From: Nicotiana tabacum
Taxonomy: Eukaryota; Streptophyta; Magnoliopsida; Solanales; Solanaceae
Reading direction: 5' to 3'
Assembly: GCF_000715075.1 (NCBI RefSeq)
Contig: NC_134101.1
Span: forward strand, 136,786,237-136,850,236
Length of the DNA: 64,000 nucleotides
Shown here: piece by piece, positions 1 through 10,969 of the stretch
Layout of the letters: the number at the start of each line of letters is the position of its first letter
Position numbering within the stretch: position 1 is the stretch's first letter
Translations under genes and position numbers: made by a program
The notes under the pieces: generated by a model
The model's input: only the letters and a program-made list of their open reading frames with translations
Database searches by the model: none
Told to the model about the DNA's origin: nothing

Positions 1-505
1 CGCCAACACCCAACCACAGGAGGATGCCAACAGCGCCGCGCGCACACACCCTAATGCCAAAGACTATGCTGCTGACAACGGACTTGTTTCTGCCTTGTAG
101 AAAACTACGTCTTTTTCATTGTAAATATAGAGTAGTTCCATTATGTTTCTCTATCTTAATCAAGTCTAGTCTTGTAGCTTTGGTTTATTTTTTTAAGTAT
201 TATTAGGGGGGATCAAGCAATCAAACTTTCTAGCAAGCAAACAATTCTCTGTACTGGTGTCTCTCCCCCTCGACACTGCGTTGCCTTTCTGTAATAACTT
301 TCATTAATGCAATCAAGCTTTCTTTCATTCTCAATTCTCATTTATGTTCTCTCAATTGCTCCTGACATTGGTTTTCACGTACGACACTGACAATCTAGTC
401 TAGTGTACGGAGGGGACCTCAGTTGGCGGACAGTAGCTGCACTGACATCAGTTGCTTAGACTTACGTCGCCCTTCCAAGGAATCTCAAGAAGGTGCCGTG
501 TAACA
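1..505 (+). mobile_element. Probable 3' terminal segment of an unidentified LTR retrotransposon
   Basis: This segment has no counterpart at the matching place in the 3' LTR of the Ogre element that follows. The shared sequence begins at about 506-511, so something replaces the first 79 nt of the Ogre 5' LTR. The segment is non-coding, pyrimidine-rich around 230-350, and ends in TGTAACA at 499-505, which fits the CA end of an LTR. The five bases after it, ATAAT at 506-510, resemble ATAAG at the matching point of the intact 3' LTR and could be one copy of a target duplication. The other end of this insertion would lie left of the window. I do not recognise the family. A plain deletion breakpoint is the alternative. 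Confidence 0.4.
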
Positions 506-2312
506 ATAATCATGCACAGGGTTGTTATAATTTTTCCATAATTTTAAGGATTTAAATTGATTTATTTTCTCCCCATTTATTCATAAAATCCCCAATAATT
601 ATTTCCTAAATTATTGTTATGATGACTTAGTCATTTAATTCTTATATTTATTCCAAAATATGATTAATATTTTTATGCATTTTTTATAATTGTATTTGGT
701 ATTTTTAGGCTAAATTGCATATAGTTGCAATATTGGCCCATTTAATGTATAATTACTTTTTATATGTGTAAAATTGGTCCCTATATTTTTAAAATGATAA
801 ATATATATTTTAAATCATTTTGGTACATAAAATTATTTTTCAGAAATTGTTTATTATTTATTTATAAATTAAATAGGGAAAATTGGTTATTTAAATTATA
901 GCCAGATTTGCATTTCGATTATAGCCTAAATTGAACCAAACCCCAGCCCAATTTCCAATTAAATTACCCGACCCAGACCCTATATACACTTACCCGACCC
1001 AGAACCCGTTAGATCATGGTCGTTGATCTGAAAGATCAACGGCCCATATGGTTTCTTTCCTTTTTTAATCCTAAACGACCCATAACCCTAATCATTCTCT
1101 ACACACTGCGGCCCTTAAATCCTCTCATCTCCTCTCTTCTCTCAGCCTAACCCTAACCCCCTTTCAACTGTCTCCTTTCTCTGATCTTCTCTGGTGACCA
1201 CCCTTCGACCCTTAAGCCTCCAATGGCTCCTCCTTTGCCATGATCATCTTCTCTGAGGCCTTCAAGGGCCCTGGGCCACGTCGACTTATATCTAGGGTTT
1301 GCTGTTTTCGCTATTCATGACTACTCCGGTGTGATTCTGAGCAAATTCACACCATATTTGTTACGATCTTTGAGTTTCTAAACAGGTTCTTCCATCTCTA
1401 CTTGGGTTTCTTTTGAAACCCTAATTTTGTTTACATCTCCTAGATCAGTGCTATTTTTAAATGATTCGAGTCTATTCCTTTTATGTTTTACACTGTTCTC
1501 GAACCTCTTTTGCAAAAATCGTCGATTTCAAGTTGTTTTCACTTTCTTCTAAAGTTAGAGTTTTTCGGAACTTCTTCTACACTTTGTTTAAACTGATATT
1601 TATGTTTAAACTTCTATCCTTTGCATATCTCGACTGATTCTATGTTCTTACTGCTTTTTCAACTTGCCTATGTTAAAATCCCTAATTTTTCAAGATCTTC
1701 TTTGTTTGGTTCTGTGTGTGAGCATGACTACTCGATCCTTGTCAAGTTTCTGTGGTTACCTTGCTTCGAATATGTTCTTATTGAGTTCTTAGCCTAACTT
1801 ATACCACCTCTATGTGATTATGTTCATTGATTGTTCAAGACTTGCCTCTTTCTATCGATATTGCTGACCCTGCATGTTTGCTATGTCTGGTTGCTATTAC
1901 TCTATTTATATGTTGAGTATTAAATCATATTTACTCTTGATTGATTCTGGATTCCTTATTTTATGGTTTGATTGAAAGATTCTTTTTTAAACCCTAAAAT
2001 TCTACCTTGTCTGTTTAAATTAACTGATTCTCCTACCTTATTTGCTATGGTACTTTATTCTTACTAAACCATTTCCTTAATTGGAGTTTTCTGAGCTTAG
2101 TCCTAATTGTCTACCCTATACTTACTAAACTTGAATCTTCTTTAATAGTTATATACTGATTTCTTTCCTTATTTACCACTTGTTCTTACCGTTTGAGTTA
2201 ATTCCCTTAACTTAAGGGGAGTATTTACCTTGATTACCTGACTGACTGATTCTGATCTCCTTAGTTACTAATGGAATTTGATTTTTACCTTATTTGCTAC
2301 CTGCTTTCAAAC

Positions 2313-2320
2313 TATAAATA
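2313..2320 (+). promoter_or_regulatory. Candidate TATA box in the Ogre 5' LTR
   Basis: TATAAATA stands in the sequence CAAACTATAAATACC and is unchanged in the 3' LTR at 16718-16725 although the surrounding LTR has diverged. It lies about 110 nt upstream of the conserved hairpin at 2426. The transcription start has not been located. Confidence 0.45.
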
Positions 2321-2425
2321 CCTTAGTCTGTCATCAACGCAAGAGACGAACACTCTTGGTTCAAAAACTATCTCTCACACTTAAAAACTTTTTTCTCTCT
2401 TTTGTGATGCTTGCTACTGCTCTAA

Positions 2426-2452
2426 GTTAGCCGGCTGCAAGCCAAGGCTAAC
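2426..2452 (+). other. Conserved nested hairpin in the Ogre LTR leader
   Basis: GTTAGCC at 2426-2432 pairs with GGCTAAC at 2446-2452, and inside it GGCT pairs with AGCC around a GCA loop. The same 27 nt recur without change at 16831-16857 in the 3' LTR. If transcription starts near the TATA box at 2313, the hairpin lies early in the RNA. Its function is unknown. Confidence 0.6.
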
Positions 2453-3340
2453 CATTTTGCCCTACTATTCTTTCACTTTGCTTACTCTCCTGTTTATTGG
2501 TACGTTTAAATTTCAATTCAAAGTTCCAACAACAATATGATTTTCTTATTGCTTAAGTTCATCCTGTTTTCAGTTTGCTTCTATTTGTGGTTTTTGTTGT
2601 GAAACTTGTAATTTATGTTTACGTTATTATGTACTCCCCTTCCTTTAGATTAGCATGTTACCCCTCTGTGTTATTTCTGAACATGTCCGCACTGATTATC
2701 TCTATGTGTTAACCACCATGAATTCCATGTATTCCCAAACCCCTTGACCCCTATTTGTGACTACTGAACCTGCCTTGGTGCTGTAACTCCTGGATGTGTA
2801 TGAACCTGTCCTAAGGTGTTGTGTTTGGACTTCTGTTCATTTCTTCAATCTCTTTTCAAACAGTCTTTGTGTTTTACTAAATTACTTTCGAACAGCCTTC
2901 CTTTTACACTGTTTTTCACTAAAACCTTTTATCAATCACTTTCACTCTACTCCTAGTCAATAAGTTCAACCCCCTCCAGTATGTGTACTACCTTGGGATC
3001 CTCTTGAGAACCCTCTGAACTCTGGCATACTGAGCCTGGCCTTTCCACACTGCACTTGTTCAATCTTTGGTTACTAAGTCTAGGTGTAAGCACTGCTCGG
3101 GATCCTTGAGATCCTTAGGGAACTTTGATGCACCTAGACTCTGACATTGTCTATGGAATTGAGACATTTGAGGACATTGAAGGCTTTGAAAATCTGGGCC
3201 TAATCGAAGCTCCCTATATAGCTTCTTATTTTCTTATTGACTTATGTAATTCATTCATTGGCCTATAATAACTTGTAAATAAATATTGGGGTACTTAGTG
3301 AAAGGGATGGGTAGATATATGTTTATAGGGTAATATGGGT

Positions 3341-3475
3341 AGAAATCATGATCATAGGACTTTACATTTTAATTTGATTGCCTTACCAAATAGAAATCAT
3401 GATCATAGGACTTTACATTTTAATTTGATTGCCTTACCAAATAGAAATCATGCTTATAGGGCTTTACATTTTGTC
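3341..3475 (+). repeat. 51-bp direct tandem duplication in the Ogre LTR
   Basis: The unit beginning AGAAATCATGATCATAGG starts at 3341 and again at 3392, and a partial third copy starts at 3443. The same arrangement exists in the 3' LTR from 17749, so the duplication predates insertion. Looser copies of CATGCCTATAGG follow to about 3760. Confidence 0.85.
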
Positions 3476-4981
3476 ATCTCACCATGCTAGAAACCATGCC
3501 TATAGGTTCCAAATAATCATGCCTTCAATGTCTTAAAATCAGATTAACTAATAGATGTCATGCCTATAGGACTTAATTCAGATTCTTTTATGATGAGTGT
3601 TTATGTATGCCTTCAATGTCGTAAAATTAGATTAACTAATAGATGTCATGCCTATAAGACTTAATCTAGATAATGTTATGGCAAGTGTTTATGTATGTTT
3701 TCATGTCTGCATGTCTTAAAAACAGATTAACAAAGTTCTAGATATCATGCCTATAGGGAACCATATTCAAAATCCTGGTTGTCAATTTCAACTAGTCTAA
3801 ATGATTCAACCTAGTCCATGCCTAGTTCACTTCTGAATTGGTTCAATTAAGTAGTTTATATTTCTGAAACAAGTCTTTTAAAACTGCCTTAATCTGTTAT
3901 TAGACATCATGCCCATATAATTTTCAAAAGTCTGTTTTAAAATCTACCCTGGCTTACTATACAATGCAGTCATTAGTATTCCGCATATAGTCAAGCTTGT
4001 AGGGTGTTTTCAAAACTACGATCCTAAAACTTCTCCTATTGCTTAATGTTTTCTGATCCTAACAGGCTTTTCAAATTGATAGGCAACTGCTAGGGTTATA
4101 ACTTCTAAGTCTAGAAAGAAATTTTTTGTCTTCTGCATATTCGCCTAGACATCATGCCTTAAGATATTGTCTAATAAAATCCCTTAACTGTGCTTGAGTC
4201 GTGATGGTTATGTGCCTTGTTTGAGGAGGAAACTTGAGCCTCTAATTGCTCTCTTTTATGTGCTAAAAGTCCTATGTGTTTTGGTTGTCGCCTTAGAATT
4301 TTTACCTTTAAGGCCGTAGGGGTCCGTCTAAAACCACCTATAGGTAGAAGTCCTAACACCCTCCAGGACCGTTAGGAAGGGACATGTAGCAGCACGCAAT
4401 AGAGATCGCTAACCAAACACTCACTCTGCATGACCACTAAAGGGATGGGAAGGGTAGATATGGGATATGATGACCACATGCTAATGTCACGTGTACCCCC
4501 TTATCGAGGAGTGTTTACCGGACATTGTGTGGGGTGATCCTAAAGGCTAACCAACCTAGGACTCCTCCTTTACCTAAATTCCTTTTCTATTTAAACCTTT
4601 GTTTACAACTTTGTTCAAAAAATCTTTATTCTATTACTTGAGTTACCTAACGTTTTTTACTTGCAACCTATTTGATTGAACTGTTTATTTATATGGACTA
4701 ATTTGTGAATATAAGTTAAGCCGAGACCCCCAGTTGTAGACCAAGAGGGGTGCCTAACATCTTTCCCTCGAGGTTACTTAGAGCCCTTACCATAGTCTCT
4801 CGTAATGCGGACTAACTCACGAGTTAATCACTCTAGGTGCCCTAACGCACCATAACTCGTTAGGTAGAAACTCTTCAAACACCCAATTCCCAAAAGGAAA
4901 TGAGTTATCACACCCCCATGGAATGTCAAAACCCGGGCCTCTCTCCCCGCGAGGAGGGAAAAAAAAGGGGGCGCGACAGCA

Positions 4982-5000
4982 TGGCGACTCTGCTAGAGAT
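4982..5000 (+). other. Primer-binding site, tRNA-Arg type
   Basis: TGGCGACTCTGCTAGAGAT starts three bases after the LTR end. TGGCGACTC is the complement of the 3' end of a plant tRNA-Arg, the primer type reported for Ogre elements. The later positions are less sure matches. Confidence 0.7.
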
Positions 5001-5693
5001 ATTTTTAGGCTCTTACCTTAATGAACTTGTCTTTTACAAATTAGTCCAAGTATGCTTATCTCGTACCCTTCTCCCTTATTTGAATTTAACTGTCCATTTG
5101 TTAAGCATTTATGATTTCTTTATTGTCCTGAACTAACTTATCTCTTTGTTTCCTTTTTCTTGTAACTGTCTTTCAATTATTTAAAGGCTATATTTATTTT
5201 TCCTACGTGCAAATACTTGACTACATGTTATTAACTGCTGCATAAATCATGCTCCACATCATATTCCACTCGTGCATATCAAATCCTATAGCAACGCTTT
5301 AATGAGCGGTTGCGCTCTTCCTATTTACTACCCTTAAATTCGGAATGGCTTATTTGCGGTAAAACCAGTCGATTAGCAGTGCAGTCGATGGTTCCGTGCC
5401 ATCCCTCTTAAGTTGTCCACATGAGGGTACCAGTCTAAAACCACATAGAAGCCTTACTCTGTTTAAAAGTGTGCATGCATAATGGTCAAACCTAGTTAGA
5501 TCAGTTATGTTGTCCACATAATGATCCTTTAAGATAAGCCTTATCCAAAGTCCATCGGGTTTTCCAGAATCCCAACGGACGCAACCACATTTTGTGCATT
5601 AATTTGGAGAACAAAATGTCGATATGCTAATCATAAATGTATAAATAGTCGAGTCCGGTGGGGGTAAGGTCTAACCCTTTTGTTTTGCAGAAA
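5001..5693 (+). other. Untranslated leader of the Ogre element
   Basis: There is no coding signal on either strand. Just before the ORF1 start is a pyrimidine-rich stretch ending in TTTTGTTTTGCAG (5678-5690), which looks like a 3' splice acceptor four bases before the ATG at 5694. A spliced ORF1 leader is possible, but I could not fix a donor. Confidence 0.5.
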
Positions 5694-7260
5694 ATGAGGC
5701 ACGAGGTCCCCAGATTCGGTATGGTTAGCAACATCCCACCATTACTGCTAGATTGGTAGGAGGACCTTTCCTCAAGTGACAAGAAGCATGTGAAAAAGTA
5801 CATGGGTAACTTGCCTTCCTTGCTAGATATTGAACCAAACAACAAATTGATCGAGGCTGCCACCTTATTCTGGGATAGTGAAAGAGTTGTGTTCCGTTTC
5901 GGTGACATAGAGATGACACCGCTTCTAGTGGAAATAGGAGGACTTGCGGGGTTGACTTGAGATAATCCTGGGCTTTTGGTACCAGAAAAATTGTACGGGC
6001 GGAGGATTTTTGAAGATGATGGGGCTGAAAAAGAATGTCAACCTAGTGTGCTTGAAAGATTCCTACATACTTTTCGAATACATGTACGAGAGGTATGGCC
6101 ATAGCAAGTCTTTCCGCACTTACCATGATGAGATCTCTCTCACTTCTCTGGGTCACATCCACCGTAGAGTGTTTGTATTCATTGTGTGCTTTCTAGGCCT
6201 GATAGTATTCCCAATGAAAAAGGGAAGAATTCACACTAGGTTGGCCATGGTCGCTAAGACTCTGATGGAAGGGCATATTCCATAGTCCCCATAATCATAG
6301 CCGACATCTACAGAGCTCTGAAGTGCTGTCAAAGAGGGGCCAAGCATTTCGAGTGTTGTAATTTGTTGCTGCAGTTATAGTTGCTGGAGCATCTCTAAAA
6401 GGGTTACTGTCGTTAAGAATTTCAGCAAAGGGCTTGGAACGACCACATTGCATTCAATCACCCTAAGTAGATGACTTACATTCCAAATAGATTTGCTCAG
6501 CCGAAAAGCGCCAGAATATGGGTAGAGTTCTTTGACAATCTGACTAAGGAACAGGTACAATGGATGTTTGAATGGTTCCCAACAGACGAATTTATTATCA
6601 GATCCAAGGATGCTCTGCACTTGGTGCTGATCGGGTTGAGAGGGATATACTCGTATGTCCCTATCCGAGTTATGAGACAAGCAGGCAGGAAATAGGTTGT
6701 ACCAATGGTTGTCAAAATAAGTCATGTCAAGGCAGACTTCTAAGATGACGACGTCCCTTACAAGTGCCAAGCTCAGCACACTGCAAAATCATTATGGAGA
6801 AAAGCACCGTTGAGCCAGATAGATATCATGCAGGCTGCGACCCTCTCTACCCGGCATGGTTGGAGAAAATCTGAAAAGAATGGTGACACCAGGGGTCAGT
6901 CGAGGGAACAGAATCATAGATGATAAAGCTGAAGCTCAAGTCAAATACAACAGGCTACGCAAGAGGGTCCACGACTCAGAGAATGAGCATCGGGAAATAC
7001 ATGAGAGGAACGTGAGGTTGATCGAGGAGTGGAAAGAGATGGCAATCACTTCCAACAGGAAACTGGAATATCTTGAGCGAGGAATAGTGGAGCTGGAGGG
7101 CAAAGTCATAAAAGGGATTTAAAATTGCCAGAACGCTGAAGGAGCTGAGGGAGGACATCTGGCCAGAGCCTACTTGTTGTTAGAGATACACGGGTTGGGA
7201 GATCTGTATGATGGACTCCGGAAGATCGAATCTGTGAAAGGTCCTTCTGGAACCAAATAG
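5694..7260 (+). pseudogene. Ogre extra ORF1 (upstream of gag), decayed
   Basis: Ogre elements carry an additional ORF of unknown function between the leader and gag. Here the ATG at 5694 follows an acceptor-like AG. The reading contains WDSERVVFRFGDIEMTPLL (about residues 60-80), which resembles plant mobile domain and transposon-associated proteins where a phrase like this precedes EEIAGF. Many stops and frameshifts follow between 5730 and 6800. The clearest open part is 6856-7122, a charged, heptad-like segment rich in E, R and K that is probably a coiled coil. The reading ends with a stop at 7258-7260. The assignment rests on position and on the short motif; the biochemical role is unknown. 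Confidence 0.6.
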
Positions 7261-7581
7261 ATTAGATTAACTTACTTTTCCTAAAAATGTAATAAGGCCA
7301 AGTGCCAGTAGTGACTTATTTTATTATTATCGTTTTGGGATTCGTCTATTTTTTATAATTATGAAATGAAGCATTTATTGGCATTTAGAGTTCTCCAAAT
7401 CTATTTGTTGCTAGGCCTACCTCGGGCACAACGAGGCTCCCAAATTAAGACGCGAGTTTACTTTCGCAATATGTGTTTAAATATTGTAAACATTTCAAAA
7501 TCCTCCCTGACTAGTTACCTTTTTTGTTGTTGCTTATTTTCATTATGATTATTCCCATCCCCTTAGGTTGGTTCACTCATA
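7261..7581 (+). other. Spacer between ORF1 and gag remnant
   Basis: AT-rich, with no coding signal that matches a retroelement domain. A short open frame at 7366-7548 is uninformative. Confidence 0.5.
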
Positions 7582-8105
7582 CTGGCCTCATCAGCGTATC
7601 ATACTAGATCTAGAGGCCCTCCACCTCCTCCTCCTCCAAGCAACACAAAGGGCAAAGGAAAATCAAAGATGGACGACTTAGTGGAATCCGAAAGGAAAAT
7701 GTTAAGAATGCAGAAACTTCAGATGGTTGTAGTACTCCGGCCCCGAACGACCTGGTTTTGAGACTGGAACAAAAGATACTAGAACTACGAAGAGAACTTG
7801 AGTAGGTCCGCAACTTGGCAAACCTGTCACTTATCTCAATGTCCCTAATGTCCACCAACAAAACACAACCCAACTCCTCCTCAGAACAGACAAAACCAAC
7901 AGCCACAAAATCCTCCCGCACCAAATTAATGCGTAACTCCACCCCCAATACCAACTCCACCACAACATAATCATCAACCAATTTAGTACCCACCAACCAC
8001 CACTTACCACACTCCTCAAAATACACCACCACTCATTCCCGATCCATAAAACTCCACCAATGACCATCACTATACCCAAGTCTCTGGCACCCATTAGAGC
8101 AGCCC
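7582..8105 (+). pseudogene. Ogre gag remnant: N-terminus and linker only
   Basis: The reading begins at 7582 with CTG where an ATG would be expected, then gives SSAYHTRSRGPPPPPPS and a charged stretch (KGKGKSKMDDLVESERKMLR) that resembles the N-terminal part of Tat-group Gag. A short helical segment (LRLEQKILELRRELE) follows, then a Pro/Thr/Asn-rich linker up to about 8060. The capsid core expected next is not present: the sequence passes within about 100 nt into the last part of the protease. I infer a large internal deletion near 8060-8105 that removed the Gag core and the protease active site. Several stops also interrupt the frame. Confidence 0.6.
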
Positions 8106-8744
8106 CATGGATCCATGTTGCTGGAGCCCTGATTTCCACACTACATCAAACCGTGAAGTTTGAATGGAACCTCCAAGAGGTAATTATTCGTGGAGATGGA
8201 AGTAACCCCATCTACACTAGTCAAACCATCCCGACCATTAGATATTGAAGAAGGCTAGGATGTGAAACCTATCATCACATTGAACGGGTCAATGCCATCG
8301 AGAAGGATAAGTGGTGGAGTAACAAATAGAAAGCATACTAGCATGGTCTGGATATGAACCCGACAAAGGGTTGGGAAAGAACCTCCAAGGCATCACCAAA
8401 CCAATACAGCTGAAAATTCATGGTGCCACCTTTGGGCTCGGATACTAGTATACATGGCAAGAGTACAATGATTGGTCGCCTCCATGGCATGGATCGTATT
8501 ACCCTCTTGAGCAACCAATGCCATGTTTGGAACAATCTTTTCACCAGGCTGACACAATATGGGAGACTACAAAAGAAGAAGCACTAGTTGGGTTGAAGAA
8601 TTTGTTCTTGGAGAATGAGGACATGGCCTGTGGTGCCATAATTGAGGAGGAGGAGGAAGAAGGCCTTACTATTCAGACAGTGAAGAAGGGAGCTATTCTC
8701 AAAAACTGGACCGCCACACCATCTCGAGCCCGTAGAGTCCTTGG
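8095..8744 (+). pseudogene. Ogre protease C-terminal end plus G-patch segment (exon before intron)
   Basis: The reading starts with PWIHVAGA, the usual end of a Tat protease domain (the family has GRPWIH). It continues through KFEWNLQEV and VNAIEKDKWWSNK into a G-patch-like motif (GYEPDKGLGKNLQGITKPIQ, about 8350-8410). The G-patch binds RNA in proteins that carry it. From 8518 the frame is open and acidic (EEEEEEG) until the donor at 8745. The Asp-Thr-Gly active site is missing, so this product could not be a working protease. Frames change at least once between 8230 and 8520. Confidence 0.65.
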
Positions 8745-8940
8745 GTAACTTTATAGGATTTACCTCTATAGCCGTTTTAGGCATTTAAAATTTCCTGTTT
8801 TTTTGTTTTAATCTTTACTTGTTTCAAAATAAATGCTCAATTCATCGAGCCCTGTTTTGTCTGAAAAATTTCTCAAGTTTTAATCAAATGCATTTGCTCT
8901 TTATTATTCACTACTATCTTTACATTTTTCCTTTCTACAG
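8745..8940 (+). other. Putative spliceosomal intron before RT, 196 nt
   Basis: Ogre elements are known for an intron that separates the gag-pro part from RT. The donor is GTAACT at 8745 and the acceptor is TTTCTACAG ending at 8940, after a T-rich tract. An in-frame TAA at 8746-8748 stops the unspliced reading. Removing 8745-8940 joins the frame open from 8518 to the frame open through 8942-9259 without a shift (the split codon takes two bases from the left and one from the right). The AT content is much higher than in the flanking exons. Confidence 0.75.
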
Positions 8941-10060
8941 CGTTATTATTACTTTTCCTGATGAACCAGTGACTGTGACATGTAATGAGGCAATGCAACA
9001 TGAGAATAGTGATTCAGATGAAGAAGATGAGATACCCGAGGAAATTGTCAGGGAGGTTGAAAACTTTGAGAATAAGCCTAAGTCCAATCTGGACGAGACC
9101 GAAGCAGTAAATTTGGGGGATGCCGAGACTGTCAAGGAAACTTGCATCAGCATTCAATTGTCACCAATAGAGAAGGAAGAGTACATTTGCTTCATAAAAA
9201 AGTATAAGGATATTTTTGCATGGTCATATGATGACATGACCGGTTTAGCATGTCCATAGTGGCTCACAAGTTGCCTACTAATCTCATGTGTCCACCAGTA
9301 AAACAGAAACTCCAAAAGTTCAAAGTAGACATGAGCCTGAAAATCAAAGAGGAAGTTACCAAACAGATCAAAGCCAAAGTTCTCAGGGTGGTTGAATACC
9401 CAACCTGGTTAGCTAACATTGTGCCAGTTCTGAAAAAGGATGGGAAGATTTGGGTATGTGTTGACTATCGGGATCTAAATAGAGCAAGTCCCAAGGACGA
9501 CTTCCCACTGCCAAATATACACATCGTGATCGATAATTGTGCAAAGCATGAACTCCAATCCTTTGTAGATTGCTTCGCGGGCTATCACCAGATTTGGATG
9601 GATGAGGAGGACGCAAAGAAGATAGCTTTCATCACACCGTGGGGTGTATTCTATTACAAGATGATGACATTCGGTTTGTAGAATGTTGGGGCAACTTACA
9701 TGAGAGCCATGACAACTATCTTTCATGAAATGATCCACAAGGAGATAGAGGCATATGTGGACGATGTCATTATCACATCCAAGAGGGCCACATATCACAT
9801 AGCAGACTTGAGGAAGTTCTTTGACAGGATAAGGAAGTACAATTTGAAACTGAACCCTGCAAAGTGTACATTCGGGGTTCCTGTAGGAAAATTATAGGGA
9901 TTCATCGTCAGCCGTTGAGGGATCGAGCTGGATCCGTCTAAAGTCAAGGATATTCAAGAGTTACCACACCTAAGAGAAAAAAGTATGTGATGAGCTTCCT
10001 AGGATGTCTCAACTATATCAGTCGCTTCATAGCACAGTCCACAGTCATATGTGAACCCAT
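8941..10060 (+). pseudogene. Ogre reverse transcriptase, decayed
   Basis: RNA-dependent DNA polymerase that would copy element RNA in virus-like particles. After an acidic linker (8941-9150), conserved RT blocks appear: IFAWSYDDMTGL, VLKKDGKIWVCVDYRDLN (about 9430-9480), DFPLPNI, FVDCFAGYHQI, TFGL and the catalytic YVDD at about 9757-9768. Thumb motifs NLKLNPAKCTFGV and FLGCLNYISRFI follow. Damage includes a frameshift near 9255 (frames overlap at 9250-9259), TAG stops at 9679-9681 and near 9895, a TGA near 9917, and a frameshift near 9980. The catalytic aspartates are still encoded. Confidence 0.9.
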
Positions 10061-10585
10061 CTAGAAGATGCTGAGGAAAGATGCTGAAACAAGCTGGACA
10101 GAGGATTGTCAGAAGGCTTTTGACAAGATCAAGGAGTACCTGTCCACGCCACCAGTTCTGGTCCCGCCAGAACCAGGACGACCTTTACTACTCTATCTAT
10201 CTATATTAGATGGAGCCTTCAGATGTGTTTTGGGACAACATGACGAGAAGAGAAGAAGGAGCAAACCATATATTACTTGAGTAAGAAGTTCACACCTTAT
10301 GAAGCACAATATTCTCTCCTTGACCACACTTGCTGTGCTTTGACCTGGACAGCTCAAAAGTTGAGGCATTACTTTTGTGCATACACTACATACCTTATAT
10401 CCAGGATGGATCCTCTGAAGTACATATTTCAGAAACCTATGCCCACTGGGAAGTGGGCTAAATGGCAGATACTACTCAGTGAGTTCGATATCGTTTATGT
10501 AGCTCAAAAGGCGGTCAAGGGACAAGTGTTGGCCGATCACCTTGCTGAAAATTTGGTGGGAAGAGAATACGAACCCTTGAAAATG
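10061..10585 (+). pseudogene. Ogre RNase H (retroelement type), decayed
   Basis: This domain degrades the RNA strand of the RNA-DNA hybrid. The reading shows KAFDKIKEYLSTPPVLVPP, then LYLSILDGAF with the first catalytic Asp, and after a frameshift at about 10275 KKFTPYEAQYSLL and LRHYFCAYTTYLISRMDPLK. It ends with VLADHLAENL at about 10550. The order and motifs are those of the RNase H that follows RT in Tat elements. One stop (TGA near 10278) and one frameshift separate the two halves. Confidence 0.85.
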
Positions 10586-10969
10586 TATTTTCCCGATGAA
10601 GAAGTATCATTTGTAGGGGAAGATATTACTGAAGCATACGACGGTTGGAGGATGTTCTTTGACGGAGCCGCAAATTTCAAAGGAGTAGGCATTGGAGCAG
10701 TTTTGGTATCAGAAACGGGTCAGCATTATCCGATATCTGGTAAACTCAGATTTCCCCGCACTAACAACATAGTAGAATATGAATCCTGCATACTAGGGCT
10801 CAACATGGCAGTTGACATGAACATTCAGGAGCTATTGGTGATCGGCGATTCAGATTTGCTCATGCACCAAGTACAAGGAGAGTGGGCCACCAAGAATTCC
10901 AAGATATTGTCATATCTGCACCATGTGCAGGAATTGAGAAAGAGGTTCACAAAGATAGAATTCTAACAT
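10586..10969 (+). pseudogene. Second, archaeal-type RNase H (aRH) of the Ogre element
   Basis: Tat-lineage elements carry a second RNase H of archaeal type between the ordinary RNase H and integrase. The frame is open from 10277 to 10966. It shows MFFDGAANFKGVGIGAVLVS (first Asp, about 10650-10710), NNIVEYESCILGLNMA (catalytic Glu, about 10765) and LLVIGDSDLLMHQVQGEW (Asp, about 10845). The first three acidic residues are intact, in contrast to the aRH domains of the two other Tat elements here. The frame ends with TAA at 10964-10966, where Q is usual before HVPK. Confidence 0.85.

Larger units (their letters stand above)
506..4978 (+). mobile_element. 5' LTR of the Ogre-type element, first ~79 nt missing
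   Basis: It aligns along its whole length with 14910-19382 and has nearly the same length (511-4978 against 14916-19382 differ by one base net). It ends in GCGCGACA immediately before the primer-binding site. The 5' TG end is absent; the matching 3' LTR starts with TGTTGATACC at 14837. The LTR holds a TATA box candidate at 2313, a hairpin at 2426-2452 and a 51-bp tandem duplication from 3341. Short ORFs in it (for example around 4171-4359) do not recur convincingly and are taken as chance. Confidence 0.9.

Noticed and set aside
4982..5000. Fragment of a tRNA gene
   Set aside because: The match is to the primer-binding complement of a tRNA end directly after an LTR; no cloverleaf is present.
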